A stretch of 23,139 nucleotides of DNA from JBKJVQ01 sp046717125 (GCA_046717125.1 JBKJVQ010000046.1:1-23139), one strand, 5' to 3'. Shown: positions 1 to 7,185, counted from the first letter of the stretch. The notes: generated from the sequence alone by a model not told the origin. Numbers and translations are program-made.

Positions 1-1
1 G

Positions 2-1396
2 CTGGTCGATTCCGAGCGCATCATCACGCGGCTCCGCAGCGAAGGATATGCGCTGTCGCCGGATTATGCCGGGGCCGATGTCGTCGTGGTCAATACGTGC
101 GGCTTCATAGACAGCGCCAAGGAAGAATCGCTTGGCGCGATCTCGGAGGCGCTGAAGGAGAACGGACGCGTCGTCGTGACCGGCTGTCTCGGCGTCGAGA
201 GCGTAGAACTGAAGGCGCGCTTTCCGGGTCTCCTGGCCGTCACCGGCCCGCACCAGTACGAAGCGGTGATGCGGGCGGTGCACGAAGCCGCGCCGCAGCC
301 CCACGATCCGTTCCTCGATCTCGTGCCGGAGGCAGGCATACGGCTCACGCCGCGCCACTACGCGTATCTGAAGATTTCGGAGGGCTGCAATCACACCTGC
401 TCCTTCTGCATCATTCCGCATTTGCGCGGGCGCCTCGCGAGTCGGCCGATCGGCGGCGTGATGCGCGAGGCCGAGCGCCTCGTCCGTGCAGGGGTGAAGG
501 AGATCATGGTGATCTCGCAGGACACGAGCGCCTATGGCGTCGACCTCCGCTATGCAGGGAGCGCATGGCGCGGAAACGATCTGCCGGCCCGCTTCGACGC
601 GCTCGCGAAAGCGCTCGGCGAACTCGGCATCTGGGTCAGGCTGCATTACGTCTACCCCTACCCTCATGTCGACGCGATCGTCCCCCTGATGCGCGAGGAC
701 GGACTGCTCCCCTATCTCGACATCCCGTTCCAGCATGCGAGCCCCCGCGTGTTGAAGGCGATGCGCCGGCCGGCCGCGCAAGAAAAGACGCTCGACCGTA
801 TCCGCGCCTGGCGCGCTATCCGCCCCGACCTTGCCATCCGATCGACCTTCATCGTCGGCTTTCCCGGCGAGACGGAGGAGGATTTCCAGCAACTCCTCGA
901 CTGGCTGGACGAGGCCGAGATCGATCGCATCGGCTGCTTCCGCTATGAGCCGGTGCGCGGTGCTGCGGCGAACGCCCTTCCCGATCCCGTGCCAGCCGCA
1001 CTGAAGGACGAACGGTACGAACGGCTGATGGCGCACAGCCAGTCGATCAGCACGAAGCTGCTCGCCCGGAGGATCGGGACGACGACACGCGCGCTGATCG
1101 ACGAGGTCGCGGCGGAAGGCGCGGTGGGGCGCACGGTCTGGGATGCGCCCGAGATCGACGGACAGATCTTCATCGACGGGGCGACGCATCTTGCGCCAGG
1201 CGACCTTGTGAGCGTCGAGATCGAGGATGCCGACGAATACGATCTGTGGGGACGGCTGGCCGGCCCGGATGCTTGCATCATCCCGAAAAGTGGACACCGG
1301 TTCTCGGATAAGATGATGCAGAAACAAGAGCTCAGGAGACCGGAGCGATCTCCCAGCGCGGCCCGAGCGGCGAGGTCCCGCCTGCAACGGGTCTAA
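2..1396 (+). CDS. rimO: Ribosomal protein S12 methylthiotransferase RimO (5' partial)
   Basis: RimO is a radical-SAM enzyme that adds a methylthio group to an aspartate of ribosomal protein S12. The reading frame is already open at base 2 with LVDSERI, the usual continuation of the family start, so roughly 17 N-terminal residues lie outside the window. Visible are two cysteines of the UPF0004 cluster (NTCGF, TGCLG), the radical-SAM CxxxCxxC motif (CNHTCSFC, near 385-408) and a C-terminal TRAM-like region ending in DEYDLWGRLA near 1263. The family normally stops about there. This copy runs 44 residues further, first through a palindromic repeat (1275-1319) and then antisense over the end of the convergent ABC ATPase gene for 65 bp. 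The extension is low-complexity and Arg-rich at its end, and is probably not functional. The enzyme assignment is sure; an effect of the tail is unknown. Confidence 0.95.
   Translation: MVDSERIITRLRSEGYALSPDYAGADVVVVNTCGFIDSAKEESLGAISEALKENGRVVVTGCLGVESVELKARFPGLLAVTGPHQYEAVMRAVHEAAPQPHDPFLDLVPEAGIRLTPRHYAYLKISEGCNHTCSFCIIPHLRGRLASRPIGGVMREAERLVRAGVKEIMVISQDTSAYGVDLRYAGSAWRGNDLPARFDALAKALGELGIWVRLHYVYPYPHVDAIVPLMREDGLLPYLDIPFQHASPRVLKAMRRPAAQEKTLDRIRAWRAIRPDLAIRSTFIVGFPGETEEDFQQLLDWLDEAEIDRIGCFRYEPVRGAAANALPDPVPAALKDERYERLMAHSQSISTKLLARRIGTTTRALIDEVAAEGAVGRTVWDAPEIDGQIFIDGATHLAPGDLVSVEIEDADEYDLWGRLAGPDACIIPKSGHRFSDKMMQKQELRRPERSPSAARAARSRLQRV
1275..1319 (+). repeat. Palindromic element, single-hairpin copy inside the rimO 3' end
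   Basis: The arms GCATCAT and ATGATGC enclose the internal signature CCGAAAAG...CGG.T.TCGG that is shared with the other five copies in this window. Only the first hairpin module is present. It is read in frame by rimO, giving residues such as IIPKSGHRFSDKMM. Confidence 0.85.
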
Positions 1397-2114
1397 CGCC
1401 ATAGACCTGCGCGATGCGGTCGAGGCTCAGCACATCCCCGGCGCTGCCGTAGGCGACCAGCTTCCCTTCATCGATCAGGATCGCGCGGGTAGCATATTGG
1501 GCGGCAAGGCTGAGATCGTGCATGGCCGCGATCACCAGCGCGCCTCGCTGCGTCTCGTTTCGTAAGGCATTCATGATCTGTAGCCGGTGCGCAGGATCCA
1601 GCGCCTCGGTCGGTTCGTCCGCCAGCACGATCGGGGCTTCGCTCGCCAGTGCGCGCGCGAGCAACGCCCGGGCCCTCTCCCCACCCGAAAGCTGGTCGAT
1701 GCGCCGGTCGCGGAGCGCAATCGTATCGGTCGCGGACATCGCCGCCTCGATCGCGTCCGTGTCGGCTGGCGTCAGCGATGGTCCCATCCTTCCATAGGCC
1801 AGCCGCCCGAGCGCCACGACGTGTTTCACGGTCATCGGCCAATGCGCGACTCGGCCCTGCGCGAGGAATGCAAGCTGCCGCGCGCGGTTTCCCGGTGATA
1901 AATCGCCGATCTCCGCGCCGCCGATCAGAACCCGGCCTGAAACCGGAACAAGGCCCGCGATCGATTTGAGCAGCGTGCTCTTGCCAGCGCCGTTCGGTCC
2001 CGCGAGCGCGATCAGCGCGCCTTTGTCAGCGGTGAGGCTGATATCGCGCAGCACCTCCCGGCCCGAGAGGGCGACCGACACGCGGTCCAGTTCGAGCAGC
2101 ACTTTGCCGGGCAT
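1332..2114 (-). CDS. ABC transporter ATP-binding protein, FecE/BtuD/HmuV type
   Basis: This is the cytoplasmic ATPase of an importer for an iron chelate, heme or cobalamin; the substrate cannot be read from the sequence. The 260-residue protein has a Walker A (GPNGAGKST, about residues 39-47), an ABC signature (LSGGERARALLARAL), a Walker B followed by the catalytic Glu (IVLADEPTEALDP) and an H-loop (AAMHDLSL). The length is normal for the family. I chose the ATG at 2114 because its A is also the last base of the upstream permease stop codon (TGATG), a typical coupled start. A longer open frame upstream is antisense-like sequence within the permease gene and is rejected. The 3' end overlaps the convergent rimO extension. 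Confidence 0.93.
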   Translation of the reverse strand: MPGKVLLELDRVSVALSGREVLRDISLTADKGALIALAGPNGAGKSTLLKSIAGLVPVSGRVLIGGAEIGDLSPGNRARQLAFLAQGRVAHWPMTVKHVVALGRLAYGRMGPSLTPADTDAIEAAMSATDTIALRDRRIDQLSGGERARALLARALASEAPIVLADEPTEALDPAHRLQIMNALRNETQRGALVIAAMHDLSLAAQYATRAILIDEGKLVAYGSAGDVLSLDRIAQVYGVRPVAGGTSPLGPRWEIAPVS

Positions 2115-3100
2115 CAGAGGAAGGCCGGCTCGCCGCGCCGTTCGCGCAGCACGAGAAGCAGGAAGAAGGGGACGCCGATCAACGCCGTGACGACGCCGAG
2201 TTTGATCTCGACAGTCGCGGGCACAATCCGGGCCAGGGCGTCGGCCGCCATCAGCAGCGCCGCGCCAAGCAGCGCCGAGGGAACCAGCAGACGCGCCGGA
2301 TCGAAGCCGACGAAGGGCCGCACCAGATGCGGCACGATCAGGCCGACAAAGCCGATCACGCCCGCAACCGCGACCGACGCGCCGACGCCGAGCGACAGCC
2401 CAAGCGCGAGCCTCCATTTGGCCGCGGTGAGCGATACGCCGAGCGTCGCAGCGGTTTCCTCGCCGAGCGTCAGCGCGAGCAGCGCGCGGCGGTCCCACAG
2501 AAGCAGGACCCAGGACGCGACGAGAAACGGCAGCGCGATCGCCACGTGCGTGAAGCTGCGATCCGCAAGCGAGCCCAGCATCCAGAACGCGATCTCGAGC
2601 GCGGCGAACGGATTGGGGGCGAGGTTAAGAGCCAACGCAGTAAGCGCGCCGCCGAGGCTCGACAGCGCAAGGCCCGCGAGGACCAGCGTGACCATGCGCC
2701 CGTCGCGTCCCGCAATGATGAGCAGTCCCACCACAGACAGGAGCGCCATAAGGATGGCGGCGACCGGCAGGAGCGGCGACAGCGCATCGCCCAGCCCGAA
2801 ATAGATCGCAAACACCGCGCCGAGCGCGGCGAAGCTAGACGTGCCAAGCAGTGACGGCTCGGCTAGCGGATTACGGACGTACCCCTGCAGCGCCGCGCCG
2901 GACAGCGCCAGTGTCGCGCCGATCAAAGCGCCGAGGATTGTGCGCGGAAGTCTGAGTTCCTGAACGATAGCGACGATGGCCGGGTCGCCATGCCCGAACA
3001 GGGCGCGCGCTACGGCATCGGGCGCGATCGAAGCAGGGCCAACGCTGAGCGAAAGCAGCGCGGCGAGGAGCGCGAGTGCAGCCGTGCCGGCGATGATCAT
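2114..3100 (-). CDS. FecCD/BtuC-family ABC transporter permease
   Basis: This inner-membrane permease is the partner of the downstream ATPase in uptake of iron-siderophore, heme or cobalamin. The 328 residues form about ten hydrophobic segments. Family hallmarks are GAALQGYVRNPLAEPSLLG near residues 68-86 and the cytoplasmic coupling region FVGLIVPHLVRPFVGFDP near residues 253-270. The N-terminus is slightly short but includes the first membrane helix, ending SLSVGPASI. No good Shine-Dalgarno sequence is seen before the ATG at 3100. The frame stays open upstream into a repeat element (3117-3232), so the native leader may have been replaced. No periplasmic binding-protein gene lies on either side, although such a gene usually precedes the permease. 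The pair may use a binding protein encoded elsewhere. Confidence 0.93.
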   Translation of the reverse strand: MIIAGTAALALLAALLSLSVGPASIAPDAVARALFGHGDPAIVAIVQELRLPRTILGALIGATLALSGAALQGYVRNPLAEPSLLGTSSFAALGAVFAIYFGLGDALSPLLPVAAILMALLSVVGLLIIAGRDGRMVTLVLAGLALSSLGGALTALALNLAPNPFAALEIAFWMLGSLADRSFTHVAIALPFLVASWVLLLWDRRALLALTLGEETAATLGVSLTAAKWRLALGLSLGVGASVAVAGVIGFVGLIVPHLVRPFVGFDPARLLVPSALLGAALLMAADALARIVPATVEIKLGVVTALIGVPFFLLLVLRERRGEPAFL

Positions 3101-3116
3101 GAAACCCGTCGGTGAG

Positions 3117-3232
3117 CTAGTGCATGATGCCGAAAAGTGTGAAGCGGTTTTCGGACGACATCATGCTCAAACTATTGAAACCGATCACGTTCATGACTTC
3201 GAATCGTTAGATCCGAAGTCATCGTGATCTAG
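3117..3232 (+). repeat. Full-length CTAG-bounded bipartite palindromic element (type 1)
   Basis: This 116-bp element begins and ends with CTAG. Module 1 is a hairpin with arms GCATGATG and CATCATGC around CCGAAAAGTG...GGTTTTCGG. Module 2 is a second inverted repeat (GATCACG..CATGACTTCG against CGAAGTCATCGTGATC). It is near-identical to the reverse complement of 19266-19380. It fills most of the gap upstream of the ABC permease; bases 3233-3317 show nothing recognisable. Confidence 0.9.
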
Positions 3233-3317
3233 GGATGTCGCTTCTATAGAAGAAAGCGCCCAGGGCGAACAGGCGGGCTTTCGTGAGAGAGGCGCCGGGC
3301 TAGCAGGGCGTCACGGA

Positions 3318-3863
3318 CTAGTTGCAAACCACACCCATCCGCGGTGCGGTATAGAACGTGTGTTGCAGCGTGTTGGTCGTGCCGATCACAGGGATCGTAT
3401 AGGGGTAGGAGACTTCGGCGACAATGACGCCGCCTTCATTGTCGAGGCCCGCGGGCAGCGTCATTGACGAGCCGCGCCCATAAGCAGTTCCGCCGCGCGC
3501 CTTGCTCCAGTCGACGGTGATGTTGTCGTCGTCGTCGACCAGCACGCTGGTAAGTACGATGGACATGCCACCGGCTGGCAGCAGCTGCATGACCAGCGCC
3601 GAAATTTCGAGAATATCCTCCAGGCCTGCGTCATCGATTCTTTGCGTCTGCGCCACGAGATCGGCGGCGGCGGCGGCGACGGTGGCCACCCGGCGCTCGG
3701 CCGTCAAAGCGAAACCCATCTCGACCGCGCCGAAATAGAGCGGCACCAGGATAGCGGGCAGTATGAGCGCGAACTCGATCGCCGATACGCCGCGCCGGTC
3801 CCCACACAGACGCCGCAGTACTTCGAATCTGCGCGAACGCGCTACCCGATCAGAATGGCTCAT
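3318..3863 (-). CDS. TadE-family pseudopilin / pilus assembly protein
   Basis: TadE-like proteins are minor pseudopilins needed to assemble the Flp/Tad adhesive pilus at the inner membrane. The 181-residue protein has a basic cytoplasmic leader (about 25 residues), then the class-III prepilin processing motif RRGVSAIEFALI: Gly before the cut and Glu at +5, followed by Phe. One membrane helix (ALILPAILVPLYFGAVEMGF) follows, then an exported mixed alpha/beta domain with a late cysteine (VVCN, the last residues). The ATG overlaps the end of the upstream tadE-like gene by 14 bp, which indicates an operon. The prepilin peptidase that would process it is encoded at 6680-7183. The TadE family is clear; which of TadE or TadF it corresponds to is not. 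Confidence 0.85.
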   Translation of the reverse strand: MSHSDRVARSRRFEVLRRLCGDRRGVSAIEFALILPAILVPLYFGAVEMGFALTAERRVATVAAAAADLVAQTQRIDDAGLEDILEISALVMQLLPAGGMSIVLTSVLVDDDDNITVDWSKARGGTAYGRGSSMTLPAGLDNEGGVIVAEVSYPYTIPVIGTTNTLQHTFYTAPRMGVVCN

Positions 3864-4290
3864 TGCGAAACACCATTGTGGACTGGATCAGGCGATTGCC
3901 GTTGGGCATGTTGCCGAGGCCGATGTTGAGGCCGAAATCGGGGAGTTTCGCCGTGATGTCCCACTCGTAGAACAGGCGGACGACGACGACCTCGCTTGCA
4001 TTTCCCGGTTCATAGCCAAAGTCGTCGCGAAGTTGTTCATCCTCGTCGAGCGCGGGATCGATGACGACCGATTCGAAATTCGGATAACTTTTCACCTCTA
4101 ATTTTAAGTTTGCCTCGCAATCGAACGGCCCGAGCAGCCGCGCGCAAACTTCTTCCTTGAAGGCGCCTTGGTCGAAACCGGCGGCCTGCGCTTGGCCTGT
4201 GCGGATCAAGCGCGCCGTTTGCTCTGCCGCGTTATCGAGTGAAAAATTACCAAAGAAGACCAAGCCGACTTCGATGATCATGAAAAACAT
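3850..4290 (-). CDS. TadE-like pseudopilin, apparently 5'-truncated
   Basis: The 146 residues begin in the middle of the membrane helix (MFFMIIEVGLVFFGNFSL) and continue with the exported TadE-type domain. Family members carry about 20-25 more N-terminal residues, including the prepilin cleavage motif. Upstream, the same frame reads ALVAGPFF, which looks like the expected helix start, but it holds no ATG, GTG or TTG before a stop at 4366-4368. No Shine-Dalgarno is visible before the ATG at 4290. A protein made from this start would lack the processing site and probably would not assemble. The gene abuts, head to head, another 5'-deficient pilus gene at 4368. Either a real deletion or an assembly fault across an inverted arrangement would explain this. 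The downstream tadE gene is coupled to it by overlap. Confidence 0.75.
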   Translation of the reverse strand: MFFMIIEVGLVFFGNFSLDNAAEQTARLIRTGQAQAAGFDQGAFKEEVCARLLGPFDCEANLKLEVKSYPNFESVVIDPALDEDEQLRDDFGYEPGNASEVVVVRLFYEWDITAKLPDFGLNIGLGNMPNGNRLIQSTMVFRNEPF

Positions 4291-4367
4291 GAAGAACGGA
4301 CCGGCGACGAGGGCGTCGACGGCGACGTCGTCACGATCGCGGCGACCGGCAAAGTCGACACGACCTC

Positions 4368-5519
4368 ATGCGTCTCGCGAATATCAACGAGGTCGATATC
4401 GGGGCGCAGACCGAAGTGACGCGCAAGCAGAACAAGGTCGAACTGGTGATGGCTCTGGATACGACGGGATCGATGTGCCAGCCCTGCAGCAAGCTTCAAT
4501 CCTTGAAAACGGCTTCCAAGGCGCTTGTGGAAGACCTTCTCAAGGATGAAGATGACGCCGATTATGTAAAGATCGCCCTCGTCCCATTCTCGGCCGCCGT
4601 CAATATTGGCGCGGACAAGCTCAACTCCGGCTGGATCGACACGGAAGCCGCATCCGACGTCGCGTGGGAGGATTTTTCCAACGGCGTCAACGTCTTGGAC
4701 CTGTACGACGAGTTGCGGAACCGCAATTGGGCTGGCTGCGTGCGCGCGCGCAATGAGCCCTTCGACGGCACGGACGAGCCCCCTTCCGCCGGAAATCCCG
4801 AGACTCTCTTCGCGCCCTATTTCGCGCCGGACGAGCCCGACGGCTCCGATCCGACCTACCCGAACAACTATCTCAGCGACAAGGCGAAAAACAAGGACAG
4901 CGACGACAAGCGCCAGCGCTCGATCGCCAAATATGACAACGCATCGGTTAGCTCCACGTCACGGGGCCCCGACTTCAACTGCCCGGCACAGGCGATCCTG
5001 CCGCTGACGAACGTCAAGGCCCGTCTCCTGAAAGAGATAGGCGACATGGCTGCGAAGGGCTCAACCGTCGTTCCCGAGGGACTGGCTTGGGGCTGGCGCG
5101 CCGTCTCACCCGGCGAGCCTTACACGGAGGGCGTCGCCTATGACGATGACGATACAATCAAGGCGATCGTCCTCCTGACCGACGGCCGGAACGACGTCGG
5201 CGGTGGCATGGAAAACCACAACGGATCGTTTTACAACGCCTTCGGTTTCGCGCAGTCCGGCCATCTTGGCGATGACGACGGCGACGAGGCTGAGGAGACG
5301 CTGAACGACAAGACGGCCGCGCTATGCGAGCGCGTGAAGACCGAGGACATCCGTCTCTATACGATCACGTTTCAGGAAAACAACCCCACGATCCAAGCAT
5401 TGTTGCGCGCCTGCGCCACCGAACCGTCGATGTACTACAACACTCAGACGGGTGCGGATCTGAAGAATGTGTTTGCCGATATCGCCAAGGGCCTGAACAA
5501 GCTCCGCATCAGTAAATAG
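4368..5519 (+). CDS. TadG-like pilus assembly protein with von Willebrand A domain, 5' end missing or frameshifted
   Basis: TadG-type proteins sit in the membrane through an N-terminal TadE-like helix and expose a vWA domain used in pilus assembly. The vWA domain is clear: a MIDAS motif DTTGSM at residues 31-36, a large insert rich in Asp and Asn, and the second metal-site strand AIVLLTDGRND near residue 268, ending GLNKLRISK. The family helix and roughly 130 N-terminal residues are absent. Just upstream, the frame that reads VVTIAATGKVDTT matches what should precede MRLANINEVDIG, but it is offset by one base: a single missing base near 4365 would join them. No Shine-Dalgarno precedes the ATG. 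The gene is followed by a good terminator. The domain call is sure, the start is not. Confidence 0.8.
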   Translation: MRLANINEVDIGAQTEVTRKQNKVELVMALDTTGSMCQPCSKLQSLKTASKALVEDLLKDEDDADYVKIALVPFSAAVNIGADKLNSGWIDTEAASDVAWEDFSNGVNVLDLYDELRNRNWAGCVRARNEPFDGTDEPPSAGNPETLFAPYFAPDEPDGSDPTYPNNYLSDKAKNKDSDDKRQRSIAKYDNASVSSTSRGPDFNCPAQAILPLTNVKARLLKEIGDMAAKGSTVVPEGLAWGWRAVSPGEPYTEGVAYDDDDTIKAIVLLTDGRNDVGGGMENHNGSFYNAFGFAQSGHLGDDDGDEAEETLNDKTAALCERVKTEDIRLYTITFQENNPTIQALLRACATEPSMYYNTQTGADLKNVFADIAKGLNKLRISK

Positions 5520-5543
5520 GCAAGCAGCGGCAGACAAGACCGC

Positions 5544-5571
5544 GGCGCGGATGCAACGGCCGCGCCTTTTA
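5544..5571 (+). terminator. Rho-independent terminator after the vWA gene
   Basis: A perfect 7-bp GC stem (GGCGCGG / CCGCGCC) with a 9-base loop is followed by TTTTATT, 24 bases after the stop codon. Confidence 0.85.
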
Positions 5572-5630
5572 TTGCGAGCCGCTTGATCCTGCCGTGCCTT
5601 CCGCTAGGTCGTTCTTTGCCTTGACCTGCC

Positions 5631-6047
5631 TCATCGTGTCTTCGAAATATTCCTCTGGTCGCCGATCTGGGGCGCGGTTCGGCAGACGGGCGCGCACAGA
5701 TACGAGAAGCGCGCTCCGCCTTTGCTGACCGTCACGGAGCGGCGTGTCCCGACCACCGTGAGCTGATCGTTCAGGATCTCGCGACCCTGCGCATCCAGCA
5801 CGATGATGTTGGTTTGCCCATAGGTCTTGCCGGTGATGACGAGCGTGTCGCCTGACTGAACGGTCACGGCCGCGAAAGACGGATTGCCGATGATGACGTC
5901 GGATGCCGGCGCGTCCAGCTTGACGATCGAGGCCTCGTCGACCGCGACATAGAGGGCGTCAGCGTACGCGGCCGGCGCGACCCCGAAGCTGAACCCGGCG
6001 AGTCCGAGTAAGGGAAAGGCAAGCCGCTTCAGTGTTGGGACCAACAT
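5631..6047 (-). CDS. Pilus-formation N-terminal-domain protein (secretin N-domain-like), exported
   Basis: The 138-residue protein has a signal peptide (hydrophobic core about residues 10-27, likely cut after AYA) and a domain resembling the N-terminal part of the Tad secretin CpaC/RcpA (Pfam family of T2SS/T3SS pilus N-domains). Typical features are the strand SIVKLDAPASDVIIGNPS and the segment GQTNIIVLDAQG. The secretin channel itself is absent, so this is a stand-alone N-domain protein, probably acting in the periplasm with the pilus secretin. I chose the ATG at 6047, with GGAG eight bases upstream, over an in-frame GTG at 6056 that lies within the Shine-Dalgarno. It is divergent from the flp pilin gene, sharing a 325-bp control region. 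The C-terminal 40 residues, with two cysteines (LCAPVC), are not typical. Confidence 0.8.
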   Translation of the reverse strand: MLVPTLKRLAFPLLGLAGFSFGVAPAAYADALYVAVDEASIVKLDAPASDVIIGNPSFAAVTVQSGDTLVITGKTYGQTNIIVLDAQGREILNDQLTVVGTRRSVTVSKGGARFSYLCAPVCRTAPQIGDQRNISKTR

Positions 6048-6372
6048 CGAACACACTCCACTCGTTACGCGCCCTCGCGATTAAGCGCCGAATTGGTGAA
6101 CGATCCGCAGATGCGCAAACCTGGCGATGAGCTTTCCGGACGTAGCATGGCAAACATTTCGTTACGTCCGTTCCACGCATTTCATGTATCGGCGCGACCA
6201 TTCACTAGGCATTTTCTAGTTATTTGCTGATAGCCCGAAGAATTCGTTTGAACCCGCCCCGCATTAACCTCGACGAAAGCGCACAGGCGTAAGTTGGTCC
6301 CAGTTCAGAGAGCCCGGGGAGCAACCCGGCACACGGACTTCACGACAACCAACCCCAGCTGGGAGAGTCAAA
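6048..6372. promoter_or_regulatory. Divergent control region between the pilus N-domain gene and flp, with a dyad at 6137-6170
   Basis: This 325-bp gap must contain the promoters of both genes. I see an 8-bp inverted repeat, CGGACGTA (6137-6144) and TACGTCCG (6163-6170), with 18 bases between, and a smaller one, ACTAG/CTAGT, around 6215-6231. A TTAACC half-site at 6264-6269 resembles half of a CtrA box but has no partner. I could not assign -35/-10 elements with confidence. The flp Shine-Dalgarno (GGGAG) lies at 6361-6365. Confidence 0.4.
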
Positions 6373-6543
6373 ATGAAGAAGCTTCTTTCGAATTTCGCCA
6401 AGAACGAGTCGGGCGCCACAGCCATTGAGTACGGCCTGATCGCCGCCGGCATCGCGGTCGTCATCATCGTCATCGTCGGCGAGGTCGGCGACGAACTGAT
6501 CCTGCGCTTCACCGATGTTCGCAACGGCCTGCAGGCCAACTAG
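6373..6543 (+). CDS. flp: Flp-type class IVb pilin
   Basis: This is the major subunit of the Tad (tight adherence) pilus, exported and polymerised at the inner membrane. The 56-residue precursor has a short charged leader (MKKLLSNFAKNESG) and the canonical Flp processing motif GATAIEYGLIAAG, with cleavage after Gly, Glu at +5 and Tyr at +6. A continuous hydrophobic helix (AGIAVVIIVIVGEVG) and a short polar tail follow. The length is normal for Flp pilins. The start is supported by GGGAG eight bases upstream. A strong terminator follows 38 bases after the stop, separating pilin expression from the downstream peptidase gene. The maturation enzyme CpaA/TadV is encoded next on the same strand. 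The other Tad motor and secretin genes (cpaB-F, tadB, tadC) are not in this window. Confidence 0.95.
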   Translation: MKKLLSNFAKNESGATAIEYGLIAAGIAVVIIVIVGEVGDELILRFTDVRNGLQAN

Positions 6544-6581
6544 CCCGAATTACGGGCCGGCGACCCGTCGCCTCCGCTTTC

Positions 6582-6619
6582 AAACCGCCCGCGCGACGCT
6601 GCGCGGGCGGTTTCCTTTT
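6582..6619 (+). terminator. Strong Rho-independent terminator between flp and cpaA
   Basis: A perfect 13-bp stem (AAACCGCCCGCGC at 6582-6594 with its complement at 6601-6613) has a 6-base loop and is followed by a T-rich tract (TTTCCTTTT). It probably ends most flp transcripts, so the peptidase is made at a lower level by read-through or from its own start. Confidence 0.9.
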
Positions 6620-6679
6620 AAGCGGCCGTTCATCCCGCTGCGTCAGGCTTCGCTGAACTCCACACAGAAGCGACGCGCC

Positions 6680-7183
6680 ATGATCCTCACCGCCCTCCTC
6701 TTCACCATCTTCCCGCTGGCGATGATCTTCGCCGCGCTGTTTGATCTGTTCACCATGACGATCCCCAATCGCCTGATGCTGGCGCTGGCCGGCGCGTTCT
6801 TTCTGATTGCGCCATTCACCGGCCTCGACTGGGCGGCGCTCGGCCTCCATGCGGCTACCGGCGCGGGCGCGCTCTTAATCGGCATTCTGCTTTTCTCACG
6901 CGGCTGGATCGGCGGCGGCGACGCCAAGCTGTTCGCCGCCACCGCGCTCTGGCTCGGGCATGGCATGCTGTTCGATTACGCGCTGATCGCGGCGGTGCTG
7001 GGCGGGGTCCTGACGCTCGCCATTCTCGCCGTCCGCACCTTGCCGCTGCCGGTCATGCTCGCGAGCCAGGGCTGGGTTGCGCGCCTGCACGACACGAAGA
7101 CCGGCATTCCCTACGGCATTGCGCTCGCGGCCGCCGGGCTGCTCGTATTTCCGCAATCTCCGATCGTGATGGCGGCCATGTAG
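6680..7183 (+). CDS. cpaA: Prepilin peptidase CpaA/TadV (A24 aspartyl protease)
   Basis: This membrane-embedded aspartyl protease cleaves leader peptides from the Flp pilin and the TadE/TadF pseudopilins. The 167-residue protein is strongly hydrophobic, with about five or six membrane helices. The two catalytic aspartates of the A24 family are in place: D22 in the segment FDLFTMTIPN, and D81 in the GGGDAKL motif (GxGD). It is the short CpaA form, without the N-methylating domain of type IVa PilD, as expected in Tad systems. I chose the ATG at 6680; the open frame begins earlier, but that part runs through the flp terminator hairpin. It converges on trmB, with two bases between the stop codons. 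Its substrates are probably the Flp and TadE proteins of this window. Confidence 0.92.
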   Translation: MILTALLFTIFPLAMIFAALFDLFTMTIPNRLMLALAGAFFLIAPFTGLDWAALGLHAATGAGALLIGILLFSRGWIGGGDAKLFAATALWLGHGMLFDYALIAAVLGGVLTLAILAVRTLPLPVMLASQGWVARLHDTKTGIPYGIALAAAGLLVFPQSPIVMAAM

Positions 7184-7185
7184 CT

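Noticed and set aside
2115..2498. Longer start for the ABC ATPase (388 aa)
   Set aside because: The extra 128 residues are Arg/Ala-rich sequence antisense-like within the permease gene. The family start and the TGATG coupling favour 2114.
6264..6269. CtrA half-site TTAACC upstream of flp
   Set aside because: There is no second TTAA at the required spacing, so it was only mentioned in the control region.
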